Source of the DNA: Kofleriaceae bacterium
Lineage (GTDB): Bacteria; Myxococcota_A; Polyangia; Haliangiales; Haliangiaceae
Reading direction: 5' to 3'
NCBI GenBank assembly: GCA_018057825.1
Contig: JAGPCY010000036.1
Span: forward strand, 5,261-69,260
DNA: 64,000 nucleotides
The notes under the pieces were generated by a model. It was not told where the DNA came from. It saw nothing but the letters and a program-made list of their open reading frames with translations, and searched no databases. Both the position numbers and the translations under genes were made by a program. Shown here in pieces: positions 26,148 through 34,777 of the stretch. How positions within the stretch are numbered: position 1 is the stretch's first letter; the number at the start of each line of letters is the position of its first letter.

Positions 26148-27332
26148 ATGGCGTCCTGCTTCGTCCACCCCGCGGTCGCGGCCACTGGTACCTGCGACGC
26201 CTGCGGCAAGCCGGTGTGCATGCGCTGCACCAAGGGCACGCTCGACGGCTTCATGTGTCCGCCGTGCGCGCATCGGCGCTACGGTCGACGCAAGCTGATC
26301 GTCGGCCTCAAGGTCGCGGCGATCGCGGCGGTGGTGATCGCGGTCGCGGTCGGTGGGCTGATGGTGGTCGGGCGCGGCAATCGCACGAGCAAGCCGCCGG
26401 TGCCCAAGGTCCGCGATCCCGATCCGACGGTGGCGGCGCTCCTCGACAGCCGCGATCTCGCGCCGTGCGATCGCAAGCTCGTCCGCCAGCTCGCCGACGC
26501 CCTGTCCAAGCTCGATCGCTACGCTGAGGTGGTCGAGCACGGCAACGCGTTCTTCGCCAAGTGTGGGCCGTTCCCGCGCCTCGAGTGGACCGTGGTCCAC
26601 GCGCTGCAGCAGCTCGGCCGTTACGCCGAGGCGGTCAAGCACAGCACCGTCATCATCGAGGACAACCCCTTCGACAGCGACTTCTGGTGGTGGCGCGGCG
26701 AGGACCTGGTGCGCTCGAAGCAGCACGCCGCGGCGCTGGCCGACTACCGCCAGTCCTTCGCCAACGCCCAGCGGCCCGAGGCAGCTCGGTTTCCGGCCGG
26801 TCGGATCCTCGACGCCGCCGACCCGGCCGGTCGGCCGTGCGAGGGCGTGTTCGCGCTGCGCTACTTCGTCGAGGTCCAGGGCGGCGACCTGTCGGGCAGC
26901 CTCGAGCGGCGCGCCGCGGGCCTGGCGGCGAGCGCCGGGTGCGACGACAAGGCTGGCCGCGGCACCGCGACCTGGTCGCCGAGCGCCGACGACGCCACGA
27001 TCCGCGTCGACGTCACGAGCGGCGCCGCGACCGGGCGGTTCATCGTCGACGCTCGGACCGGCACCACCGCGGTCAGCCAGGACTTCGCCCGGCGGGCCGG
27101 CCTGGCGGGTGGCGGTCCGGCGGGCGCCACGGTCGCCGCCAACGTTCTCAAGGCCGGCACCCTGACGACCGCGGCGATCGCGGTCGGGCCGACCTCGGCC
27201 GACGACGTCGACGTGCTGGTGGTCGACGCGCTGCCGACCGGCGTCGACGGTGTCCTCGGGCTGTCGTACCTGTGGCGGTTCCAGGGGCTCGAGCTCGGCG
27301 ACGCGATCACGGTCGGCGCGGTCGAGCCGTAG
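26148..27332 (+). CDS. Zinc-finger / TPR / retropepsin-like membrane protein
   Basis: 394 residues. Residues ~4-42 are a B-box-like zinc finger (CFVHPAVAATGTCDACGKPVC, CTKG, CPPCAHR). A transmembrane helix lies at ~52-75. TPR-like helices follow at ~95-215 (LSKLDRYAEVVEHGNAFFAK, QQLGRYAEAVKHSTVII, QHAAALADYRQSF). The C-terminal ~120 residues match a pepsin/retropepsin-like domain (FIVDARTGTTAVSQDFARRA ... DGVLGLSYL), but the catalytic D-T-G triad reads D-A-R-T-G, so proteolytic activity is doubtful. The zinc finger would be cytoplasmic and the TPR/protease part periplasmic. Start ATG 26148; a TAGGGT ending 5 nt upstream overlaps the previous stop. Confidence 0.7.
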   Translation: MASCFVHPAVAATGTCDACGKPVCMRCTKGTLDGFMCPPCAHRRYGRRKLIVGLKVAAIAAVVIAVAVGGLMVVGRGNRTSKPPVPKVRDPDPTVAALLDSRDLAPCDRKLVRQLADALSKLDRYAEVVEHGNAFFAKCGPFPRLEWTVVHALQQLGRYAEAVKHSTVIIEDNPFDSDFWWWRGEDLVRSKQHAAALADYRQSFANAQRPEAARFPAGRILDAADPAGRPCEGVFALRYFVEVQGGDLSGSLERRAAGLAASAGCDDKAGRGTATWSPSADDATIRVDVTSGAATGRFIVDARTGTTAVSQDFARRAGLAGGGPAGATVAANVLKAGTLTTAAIAVGPTSADDVDVLVVDALPTGVDGVLGLSYLWRFQGLELGDAITVGAVEP

Positions 27333-27421
27333 CGCGTCGAGGCCGCGGACCGGCGTCGGCCGGGGGCGTCGAGCGCCCCACGGAAAGAAATCGTTTCGGC
27401 CGGTCGCGCGTTCGACAGCCC

Positions 27422-27739
27422 ATGAGCGCCGCCCCGGCCCTGGTCGCCTACTCCATCTGCCGCGCCTGCGCGGCGGTCTACCCGGCCGAGCGGCAGTGTC
27501 CGACGTGCGCCGGCGACCAGGTCGCCGCCCAGGCCATCGCCGCGGCGACCGCGGCGTGCGCGGCCGAGCCGGCGATGTTCCCCAGCTTCGTCCCGCGGCC
27601 GCGGGCGCGGACCCGGGTGATCGCCGCCGCCGCCGCCCTCGGCGCGCTGCTCCTCGGGCTGGGGATCGGGCTAGGCTGGGCGGTCGCCACCCACCCGCGG
27701 GTGCTCACGATGTCATCGATCGACGGAGCTGATCGATGA
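27422..27739 (+). CDS. Small zinc-ribbon membrane protein
   Basis: 105 residues. Two CxxC pairs (ICRACA, QCPTCAG) form a zinc ribbon at residues ~13-31. A hydrophobic helix lies at ~66-90 (RVIAAAAALGALLLGLGIGL). It has no recognised family. The end overlaps the convergent HEAT gene by 35 nt. It lies 89 nt after the zinc-finger/TPR gene and may share its transcript. Confidence 0.6.
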   Translation: MSAAPALVAYSICRACAAVYPAERQCPTCAGDQVAAQAIAAATAACAAEPAMFPSFVPRPRARTRVIAAAAALGALLLGLGIGLGWAVATHPRVLTMSSIDGADR

Positions 27740-28631
27740 CCTTGGCGAACACGCCGCGCACCGCGTTCTCGACCGCGTCGCGCCGCAGCTTGGGCAGGTA
27801 GCTGGCATCCCAGCCGCGGCGCGGTACCTGGACCTTGGCGCCGCCCGACACGAACGACAGCATCTTGCCGTGGTCGTCGGAGATCGCCAGGCGGACCTGG
27901 GCCTCGACCTCGATCACGGTGTGATCCTGCCGGACCTCGAGACCGACGATGCTGAGGTCGAGGTGGCGCGGATCGAGGCCGAAGCGCTTGGCGTCGCCCT
28001 CGGTCAAGGTCACCAGGCGCTCGCCGGTGAGCTCGCTGGTCATCGTCGCGCGCAGGGCGTCGGCGTGGACCTTGCGCGCGCGCTTGTCGTGCTTGCCGGG
28101 CGAGTCGTCGCTCGCCGACTTGATGACGACGAACAGATCGGGGCGCGGCGCGACCGCGCGCGGCTGAGAGCCGAACCCCGGCTTGGGCCCGACGACGCTG
28201 GCGGCCGCGGCGCCCTCGACCGGTAGGTTGTTGGCGACGCAGATCTGCGCGACCGCCTCGGCGGCGCGCTTCTGCACGATCGGATCGGCGTCGGCCTGGG
28301 CCGCGCGCAACGCCGGTAGCGCGGCGCGGTGGCCGAGGCGAGCCAGCGCGCTCGCCGCCAGGGCCCGGACCGCCGGCGCGGGATCGCGCAGCGCGGTGAC
28401 CAGCGGGCGCAGCGTGGCCTTGCTGCCGAGCTTGGCCAGCGCGGTGACGGCGGCCAGGCGTTGCTTCTCGCTGTGGTTGCCCTCGAAGGCCGCGGCCAGC
28501 GCAGTGACGTTGGCGTCGTCGGCGCGCGCCGGCGTCGCGAGGTGCGGACCAGCCACCGTCAGCGCGGCGCACGCCAGCGCCGCGGTCAGCGGGCGCCACA
28601 GCGGCGATCGACGAGAAGAGACCAACGCCAT
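27705..28631 (-). CDS. Exported HEAT-repeat protein (paralogue of 8010-8891)
   Basis: 308 residues with signal peptide (LTAALACAALTVAGPHLATPARA, approximately 16-38). HEAT repeats at ~40-140: KQRLAAVTALAKLGSKATL, 'PAVRALAASALARLGHRAALPAL' and PIVQKRAAEAVAQI. A C-terminal domain at ~165-308 has a beta-rich core (SIVGLEVRQDHTVIEVEAQV) and ends in a helix, AVRGVFAKVIDQL. This is the same plan as the gene at 8010. Probably periplasmic; function unknown. Confidence 0.75.
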   Translation of the reverse strand: MALVSSRRSPLWRPLTAALACAALTVAGPHLATPARADDANVTALAAAFEGNHSEKQRLAAVTALAKLGSKATLRPLVTALRDPAPAVRALAASALARLGHRAALPALRAAQADADPIVQKRAAEAVAQICVANNLPVEGAAAASVVGPKPGFGSQPRAVAPRPDLFVVIKSASDDSPGKHDKRARKVHADALRATMTSELTGERLVTLTEGDAKRFGLDPRHLDLSIVGLEVRQDHTVIEVEAQVRLAISDDHGKMLSFVSGGAKVQVPRRGWDASYLPKLRRDAVENAVRGVFAKVIDQLRRSMTS

Positions 28632-28729
28632 GCGAGACTCGCTCGATTAGGCCCAACGCCGATCGCTGCGTCAATTTGTTTCGCCGGAGGTCGCTGACCG
28701 TCGCTAACGGTTTCGCTCCCGGAGATCGG

Positions 28730-28787
28730 CGGTGTACGTTGGTAGCGTGTCGCCGCGCGTGATCGATGTGGGCATCGGCGTACACCG
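28730..28787 (+). promoter_or_regulatory. 9-bp inverted repeat upstream of the 28797 gene
   Basis: CGGTGTACG at 28730-28738 and its complement CGTACACCG at 28779-28787, 40 bp apart, end 9 nt before the ATG at 28797. The positions fit a looped operator or half-sites, but chance at this GC is possible. Confidence 0.35.
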
Positions 28788-28796
28788 AGGCCGCCG

Positions 28797-29639
28797 ATGG
28801 AGCTGAGCACACCCATTCGCCTCGGTACGATCGCCGGCGCCGTTGGCCTCGCGCTGGCGGTGACCTCCCTCGCGATGTGCGGCGAGCTGCGCTTGCCGCC
28901 CAAGCCGCCGCCGCCGGCCGAGACCCTCGCGACCTCGCAGGACACCTTGCGCGTGGCGACCCAGACCGAGTCGACATGGGTCACCTACCTCGAGCGCGAC
29001 GCGTTGACCGCCGCGGTCCCGCCGACCACGCCGACGGCGATGGCGCGCAGGTTGGTCCGTCGGATCGACGAGACGCCGCGCTCCCTCGCGCCCGGGGAGC
29101 CTGCGATCGAGGTCGCGGGGCTCCGGCTCCTCGCGGTCGCCACCGACGGCGTCCTGTCGCTGGTGATCGAGAACCCGAGCGCGACGGACGTGGCGTATCG
29201 CGTGTTGACCCGGCCGCGACCCGACGCCGGCTGCGCCCGCGGCGACGGGCAGCCGTACAACGCCCACGTCGTGGCCGCGCGCGCCCGCGAGATCCGCGAT
29301 GAGTGCACGTACCGAAGCGGGATGGCGCTCGAGATCTCGGTGGTCGAGTCGATCGACCTGGCCCCGCTGCAGGCGTTCTATCTGTCGAAGGTCCCGCCCC
29401 GGGCCCTCGGCGCCGAGCCGCGCTTGGCCGCCGCCCACGAGCCCGAGCTGCCGCGAGGCACGACGGTGTGTAACGTCGCGATGCCCCAGATCCTCCGGGC
29501 TGCCATCGAAGACGGCACGATCCAGTGGCGGGATCTCGTGGACTTCTACGCCCGGCACCGCTGCGACTCGTACCGGTTTCCCCAGCGATACCGAGCATTT
29601 GAGCGCGACGGCGAGCGCCCGTTGCCCGACGCCGAGTGA
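28797..29639 (+). CDS. Lipoprotein or membrane-anchored protein, unknown function
   Basis: 280 residues. The N-terminal hydrophobic stretch at 8-27 ends in LAMC-G, with Cys28 as the possible lipidation site. A Pro-rich linker follows. The mature domain has four further Cys (GCARGDG, ECTYRSG, VCNVAM, HRCDSYRF), suggesting disulfides in the periplasm. I recognise no domain. It is transcribed alone, away from the HEAT gene. Confidence 0.6.
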   Translation: MELSTPIRLGTIAGAVGLALAVTSLAMCGELRLPPKPPPPAETLATSQDTLRVATQTESTWVTYLERDALTAAVPPTTPTAMARRLVRRIDETPRSLAPGEPAIEVAGLRLLAVATDGVLSLVIENPSATDVAYRVLTRPRPDAGCARGDGQPYNAHVVAARAREIRDECTYRSGMALEISVVESIDLAPLQAFYLSKVPPRALGAEPRLAAAHEPELPRGTTVCNVAMPQILRAAIEDGTIQWRDLVDFYARHRCDSYRFPQRYRAFERDGERPLPDAE

Positions 29640-29679
29640 CCCAGGCGACGGCCGGGCCAAACGTTCCGCTACGTTAGAC

Positions 29680-29709
29680 TTGCGCTCGGGGCGGACGGTC
29701 GGTTAGCCT
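29680..29709 (+). promoter_or_regulatory. Promoter of the HU gene (TTGCGC / 18 bp / TAGCCT)
   Basis: The -35-like TTGCGC at 29680-29685 and -10-like TAGCCT at 29704-29709 predict a short leader of about 23 nt. A GCGGAG Shine-Dalgarno-like element precedes the GTG at 29739. Unlike most genes here, this one looks leadered. Confidence 0.45.
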
Positions 29710-29738
29710 GATCTCAGATTCCGCGGAGTTACGGCGCC

Positions 29739-30113
29739 GTGACCAAGTCCGAACTCATCGAGAAGATCTCCGAGAGCCTGAAGCTGCCGGCCGGTAAGGC
29801 GGAGGCCATCGTCAACTGCGTGTTCGACTCGATGGTCGCCGCCCTCGAACGGGGCGAAGGCATCGAGATCCGCGGCTTTGGCAGCTTCACGGTGCGCGAG
29901 TACAAGGCCTACGAGGGCCGCAACCCCCGCACGGGCGAGACCGTCCACGTCGCGCCCAAGCGCCTGCCGTTCTTCAAGGTCGGCAAGGACCTGCGCGAGA
30001 AGGTCAACTCCGGCGCTGGCACCCCGCTGCCGGTCGACACCAGCCCGCACGATGACGACGTCGCCGACGATCCCGAGCTCGATCAGGACGACGACGACGA
30101 CGACGAGGTGTAG
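29739..30113 (+). CDS. hup: HU/IHF-family DNA-binding protein with acidic tail
   Basis: 124 residues. The core (~1-92) is a normal HU/IHF: TKSELIEKISESL, GEGIEIRGFGSFTVREY and the DNA-intercalating arm with the NPRTGE motif (R-N-P-R-T-G-E), then FKVGKDLREKVN. Beyond it is a ~30-residue tail ending in a run of eight aspartates and a glutamate. Acidic tails on HU are unusual and would tune DNA affinity or protein contacts. The coding sequence for the Asp run overlaps the antisense C-terminus of the next gene. Confidence 0.92.
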   Translation: MTKSELIEKISESLKLPAGKAEAIVNCVFDSMVAALERGEGIEIRGFGSFTVREYKAYEGRNPRTGETVHVAPKRLPFFKVGKDLREKVNSGAGTPLPVDTSPHDDDVADDPELDQDDDDDDEV

Positions 30114-32110
30114 GGCCTGATCTCGCCGCGGTCGCCATCGACCGCGAGCCATTGCCCGGGCGCGATCGCGTCGAACGCGCCGTCGCAGCCGACCACGCAG
30201 GGGATGCCCAGCTCCCGCGCCATCGCCGGGCCGTGATCGAGCGGCGTGCCGTGCTCGCCGATGAGCGCGGCGGCACCGTCGAGGGCCAGCACCAGCGCCG
30301 GGGTGATCGCGCGGGCGACCGCGATCGCGCCCGGCGGCACCGCGACCGCGCCGTCGGTGTGGTAGGCCGGGCCGACCGCGCGGCCACCGACCCCGGCGCC
30401 ATGCCACCGCGGCGGCGACGGCGCGACCCCGACGGCGAGCGGGAGATCCCAGGCCGCGGCCCGCTCGGCGGCGGCGCGGGCGGCGGCGGCCCGGCCGCGC
30501 GCCACGTCGGGCGTGAGCGCGTCGTCGGCGAGCTCGGACCATGGCAACCACCACACGTCGTCGGGCGCGAGGCCCCGCTCGGCGGCGACGCCGAGGAGCG
30601 CGCGTCGCACCACGGCCTGGGCGCGCCAGTACCACAGGTCGTCGCGCTCGCCGGCATCGAAGGCGACGCGGGCGAGGTCCACCGCGGCGGCCACCTCGCC
30701 GGTCGTCAGGTCGGTGAGCCCGGGCCCGGCGGGCGGTGGCGTCCCAGGGCGCAACGCGGCCCGGGCGATGGCCTCGCGCAGTCGCGCCGGCGTCTCGGCC
30801 AAGGTCGGCGCCGCGACGTCCCAGGCCGACGCGACGTCGGCCAGCTCGACGGCGAGCGCCGCCGGCGCGATCTCACCGCGCGCGGCCGCCGCCAGCCGCG
30901 CGCCGATCGCCGACGGGCGCGGCACCCGCGCCAGGATCTGCGCCGGGGTGAGGCCCGCGGCGGTGAGCGCAGCGGTGGCAGCCGCCTTGCCGGCGGCGAT
31001 GCGCGGCCCGAGGCGACCGGCCAGCACGCGGTACGCGGCGAGGTAGCGGTCGACCGCGGCCGCCAGCCCGTCGGTGGGCCCGGTGAGGGCGGCCGCGACC
31101 GCGGCCTCGTCGTCGGCGAGGTCCGCGGCCAGCGCGGCGGCGTCGGTGATCGGCGGCGGCGGCGGCGCGTCGGCCCGTGGCGCCCAGTACAGGTGATGGG
31201 CGACGACCCGCAGGTGGAACGGCGCGATCGCCGCAGCCTCGACGCGCGCGCACAGCTCGGCCTGGGCCACCGACAGCGGCGCCGGGTTGTGGGTCACGTC
31301 GCGCCGCCACGGTCGTCCGTCGGCGGCCAGGGCGGCGGCGTAGAGCGGCGGGGCCGGCGCGCGTCGGCGTGGCGGCGGCGGGTGGATGAGCGGCCGTGCC
31401 TGCACCACCACCCACGCGCTGGCGGCGAAGGCCCACACCAGCTCGACGTCGGCACCGCAGGGCGCGCCGATCGCGGCCTCGGCGATCGAGGCCAGGTCCA
31501 GGGCCTCGCGCCACGCCGCGCCGTCGCGCGCGACCACCGTCGGCGCCCCGGGGCCACAGGCGATCCACGCGTCGGCGCCGTCGGGGTGGCCGGGCGGCCG
31601 CGTATAGATCGTGGCGCGGAAGCCGGGCTCGAAGCGCTGCACGATCGCGGTCGGCGGCGCCACCGGCGCCCCGGGGCGCGCGTGGGCGTAGGCCGCGACC
31701 AGCGGGGTCAGCGCGCTCGCCCACACCGCGCGCACCGCGGCCCAGACCTCGGCGGCGGGCACCACCACCGACGCGCCGACGCCGGGCGCCGCCCCGGCCG
31801 CGCGATCCTCGAGGGCCAGCGACGAGCGCACGATCACGCGCGGCCCGAGGGCGCGGGCCCGCGCGACGATCGCCGCCGCCAGCTCGGGCGCGTCGGCGGT
31901 CTCGGCGGCGCTCGCCAGGTGGGCCAGCGCCGCGCCGCGAGCCTCGAGGGGCAGGCTGTCGTCGACCGGGCCGACCGCTGCGACGAAGGCCGCGGCCGGC
32001 AGCACGAACCCCGGCGGCACCGGCGCGCCCGCGGCCGCGACCCGGGCCAGCCCGAAGGCCTTGCCGCCGGCGCTGGCGTCGGCCTCGGTCAGGGACGGCA
32101 GCGTGAGCAC
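30083..32110 (-). CDS. PEP-synthase / rifampin-phosphotransferase-like protein
   Basis: 675 residues. The N-terminal PPDK_N-like ATP-binding domain has GGKAFGLARVAAAGAPVPPGF, VIVRSSLALEDRAAG and WVVVQARPLIHP. A long helical middle is followed by a C-terminal PEP-utilisers mobile domain with the phospho-His in GTPLDHGPAMARELGIPCVVG. The domain order matches phosphoenolpyruvate synthase-like and rifampin phosphotransferase enzymes, which move phosphate through the swivelling His; the acceptor is unknown. The C-terminus is seven serines, read antisense to the HU Asp tract (31-nt overlap). GTG start at 32110, with TAGCGT 6 nt upstream. Confidence 0.75.
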   Translation of the reverse strand: MLTLPSLTEADASAGGKAFGLARVAAAGAPVPPGFVLPAAAFVAAVGPVDDSLPLEARGAALAHLASAAETADAPELAAAIVARARALGPRVIVRSSLALEDRAAGAAPGVGASVVVPAAEVWAAVRAVWASALTPLVAAYAHARPGAPVAPPTAIVQRFEPGFRATIYTRPPGHPDGADAWIACGPGAPTVVARDGAAWREALDLASIAEAAIGAPCGADVELVWAFAASAWVVVQARPLIHPPPPRRRAPAPPLYAAALAADGRPWRRDVTHNPAPLSVAQAELCARVEAAAIAPFHLRVVAHHLYWAPRADAPPPPPITDAAALAADLADDEAAVAAALTGPTDGLAAAVDRYLAAYRVLAGRLGPRIAAGKAAATAALTAAGLTPAQILARVPRPSAIGARLAAAARGEIAPAALAVELADVASAWDVAAPTLAETPARLREAIARAALRPGTPPPAGPGLTDLTTGEVAAAVDLARVAFDAGERDDLWYWRAQAVVRRALLGVAAERGLAPDDVWWLPWSELADDALTPDVARGRAAAARAAAERAAAWDLPLAVGVAPSPPRWHGAGVGGRAVGPAYHTDGAVAVPPGAIAVARAITPALVLALDGAAALIGEHGTPLDHGPAMARELGIPCVVGCDGAFDAIAPGQWLAVDGDRGEIRPYTSSSSSSS

Positions 32111-32116
32111 GGCCCG

Positions 32117-32122
32117 ACGCTA
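32117..32122 (-). promoter_or_regulatory. -10-like TAGCGT, leaderless type
   Basis: On the minus strand TAGCGT ends 6 nt before the GTG at 32110. It lies back to back with the plus-strand TACACT at 32141, so both promoters share a 43-bp gap. Confidence 0.45.
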
Positions 32123-32140
32123 CACCGCCGCGGCCCGCGC

Positions 32141-32146
32141 TACACT
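32141..32146 (+). promoter_or_regulatory. -10-like TACACT, leaderless type
   Basis: TACACT ends 7 nt before the ATG at 32154, with no Shine-Dalgarno. Confidence 0.45.
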
Positions 32147-32153
32147 GCCGGGG

Positions 32154-32885
<732 letters not shown>

Positions 32886-32890
32886 TGCGG

Positions 32891-32896
32891 TAGCGT
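32891..32896 (+). promoter_or_regulatory. -10-like TAGCGT
   Basis: TAGCGT ends 6 nt before the GTG at 32903. Confidence 0.4.
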
Positions 32897-32902
32897 GGGG
32901 CC

Positions 32903-33322
32903 GTGCTCGATGCCCTGTGGATCGCGTCGGCCGCGCCGGCGGTCGAGGCCGCGCTGGCGCGCTTGACCGCGTCCGGTCCGATCGCGGTGGTCGCCGCGCC
33001 GCGCCTGGTCCGCGTCCTCGACGGTCGCGGCCGCGCGGTGGTCGGGTTCGACGGCCCGAGTCGGCGCGGGCCCGGCCAGCCGTTGCCCGACGTGCCGACC
33101 TACGCGGCGGTGGTGGGCGCCGCGGTCGGCGATGCCGCGGCCTGGTCGGAGGCGCTGGCGGCGTGGGTCGCGGCCACGGTCGACGGCGGCGTGGTGGTGA
33201 CGGTGGATCGCGCGGCGCCGGTCGAGGCGTCACGGCGGATCCTGTGCGCTGGGCTGACCGACCTCGAGCAGCGGACGGCGGGGCGCTGGCTCGTCACGAG
33301 TGGCGCGGTCGCGCGGGTCTGA
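32903..33322 (+). CDS. Small protein, unknown function
   Basis: 139 residues, Ala/Val-rich, no signal peptide. Alternating strand/helix pattern (IAVVAAPRLVRVLDGRGRAV, 'YAAVVGAAVGDAAAWSEALAA', 'GGVVVTVDRAAPVEASRRILCAGL') suggests a small Rossmann-like fold, possibly a trimmed methyltransferase-like domain. No family motif is recognised. The hexanucleotide tract C follows the stop codon directly. Confidence 0.5.
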   Translation: MLDALWIASAAPAVEAALARLTASGPIAVVAAPRLVRVLDGRGRAVVGFDGPSRRGPGQPLPDVPTYAAVVGAAVGDAAAWSEALAAWVAATVDGGVVVTVDRAAPVEASRRILCAGLTDLEQRTAGRWLVTSGAVARV

Positions 33323-33334
33323 GCGGAGCGGCGG

Positions 33335-33602
33335 AGGAGGAGACCGAGGCCGAGACCGAGGCGGAGGCCGAGACCGAGACCGAGACCGAGGCCGAGACCG
33401 AGACCGAGACCGAGACCGAGGCCGAGGCGGAGGCCGATTCCGAGCCCCGAATCCGAATCCGAATCCGAATCCGAATCCGAACCCGAACCCGAACCCGAAC
33501 CCGAACCCGAACCCGAACCCGAACCCGAACCCGAACCCGAACCCGAACCCGAACCCGAACCCGAACCCGAACCCGAACCCGAACCCGAACCCGAACCCGC
33601 GG
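33335..33602 (+). repeat. (GAGACC/GAATCC/GAACCC)n hexanucleotide tract, copy C (longest)
   Basis: About 45 hexamers between two convergent stop codons (33322 and 33611). It grades from GAGACC/GAGGCC through four or five GAATCC to about twenty near-perfect GAACCC units (33479-33600). The gradient is what local unit homogenisation or slippage would produce. Confidence 0.95.
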
Positions 33603-33610
33603 CGGAGGCG

Positions 33611-34777
33611 CTAGCGCGCCATGCGCAGGTTGACCCCGGCCATGATCGGAACGAAGGTGAAGCTCTCGGTGTCGCGGCCGCCGCCGTAGCCGCTCTCGAC
33701 GAAGTACTCGAGCCGCACCGGGCCGTCGCCGGTCGCCAGCAAGAGGCCGCCGCCGACGAACGCGCTCGACGGCGAGCCGTAGTTGAGCCCGGCCACCGCG
33801 TAGGGGCGGACCACGCCGGTCGCGGCGAAGCCGCGGAGGCGCAGGCCCCAGCCGACGCCTCCGCCGGAGGAGAAGGTCAGCGAGGTCGTGGCTTCGAAGC
33901 GCTGCGACGCCCCGCGGTAGCCGGCACCGATCGCGCCGACGTAGCCGCGCGGGAGGTAGCTGCCGCTCTCGATCACCAGGTGGCTGCTGCGGGCCTCGCG
34001 GCGGGTCGGCTCGACGTAGCCGACCGGGCGGCCCAGGGCGCCCTGGATCTGCGCCGTGCCATCGGCCGGCACCTCGACGGCGCGCTCGACGGTGGTGAAC
34101 CCAGGGGCGGCGACGATCACGCTGTGGGGGCCGGCCTCGATCACGCCAGTCCACGGCGTGGTCCCGACCTCGCGGCCGTCGATCGTGACGGTGGCGCGCG
34201 GGGCGTTGGAGGTGACGACCAGCGTGCCGCGGCCGGCGCTCGGCGCCAGGCGCACGGTCTGGGCCTCGCCGTACTCGACGGCGATCACCCGCGCGGTCCG
34301 CCCGGTCGCGAGCTCGCCGACGATCTGGTGGCCCCCCCGGGGCAGCTCGACGGTCAGCGGCGCGGCGCCGACGCGGCGACCGTCGATGACGATCGCGGTG
34401 CCGGCTGGGGCCTCGATCGCGATCGTCGCCGGGTGATCGCGCAGCGCCAGGAGCTTGGCCGCGACCGCCGCGCGATCGTCGGCGCCGGGCGCGTCGTCGA
34501 GGTAGCGCTGGTAGTAGCCGGCGGCAGCCCGGCGCTCGCCGAGCTGCTCGTAGCTGGCGGCGATGTTGTAGAGGACGTCGGCGTGAGGGAAGAGCTGATA
34601 GGCGCGCTCGTATTCGGCGATCGCCGTGCGCCAGTCGCGCCGCTTGGACGCGGCCTCGCCGCGCGCGAAGGCGGCGCGGGCCTCGTCGCGCGAGGCGCCG
34701 GGCTGACCGACAGCAGAGCGGGGGACCAGCGCCCCGAAGAGGAGCGCCGCACTCGCGAGAGTCGCTAGGTACCGAAT
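33611..34777 (-). CDS. TPR/PEGA outer-membrane-type protein with apparent ATT start
   Basis: 388 residues if translation starts at ATT (34775-34777). The frame is open from well upstream, but the only ATG/GTG/TTG in it is the GTG at 34288, which would remove the whole N-terminal half. From the ATT it reads as a signal peptide ([18 protein letters not shown] ... AVGQ), then TPR-like helices (~30-115), two PEGA-type repeats ([20 protein letters not shown] and [20 protein letters not shown]), and a C-terminal beta-rich region like an outer-membrane barrel ([23 protein letters not shown]). The ATT lies inside the last codons of the Ser/Thr kinase (13-nt overlap), so re-initiation after the kinase would supply ribosomes. 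A sequencing frameshift is the alternative. Confidence 0.7.
   Translation of the reverse strand: MRYLATLASAALLFGALVPRSAVGQPGASRDEARAAFARGEAASKRRDWRTAIAEYERAYQLFPHADVLYNIAASYEQLGERRAAAGYYQRYLDDAPGADDRAAVAAKLLALRDHPATIAIEAPAGTAIVIDGRRVGAAPLTVELPRGGHQIVGELATGRTARVIAVEYGEAQTVRLAPSAGRGTLVVTSNAPRATVTIDGREVGTTPWTGVIEAGPHSVIVAAPGFTTVERAVEVPADGTAQIQGALGRPVGYVEPTRREARSSHLVIESGSYLPRGYVGAIGAGYRGASQRFEATTSLTFSSGGGVGWGLRLRGFAATGVVRPYAVAGLNYGSPSSAFVGGGLLLATGDGPVRLEYFVESGYGGGRDTESFTFVPIMAGVNLRMAR

Noticed and set aside
33300..33614. Asn-Pro/Arg-Asp dipeptide-repeat open frame over tract C
   Set aside because: It is a by-product of the 6-bp repeat, overlaps the preceding gene's stop region and has no ribosome-binding site.
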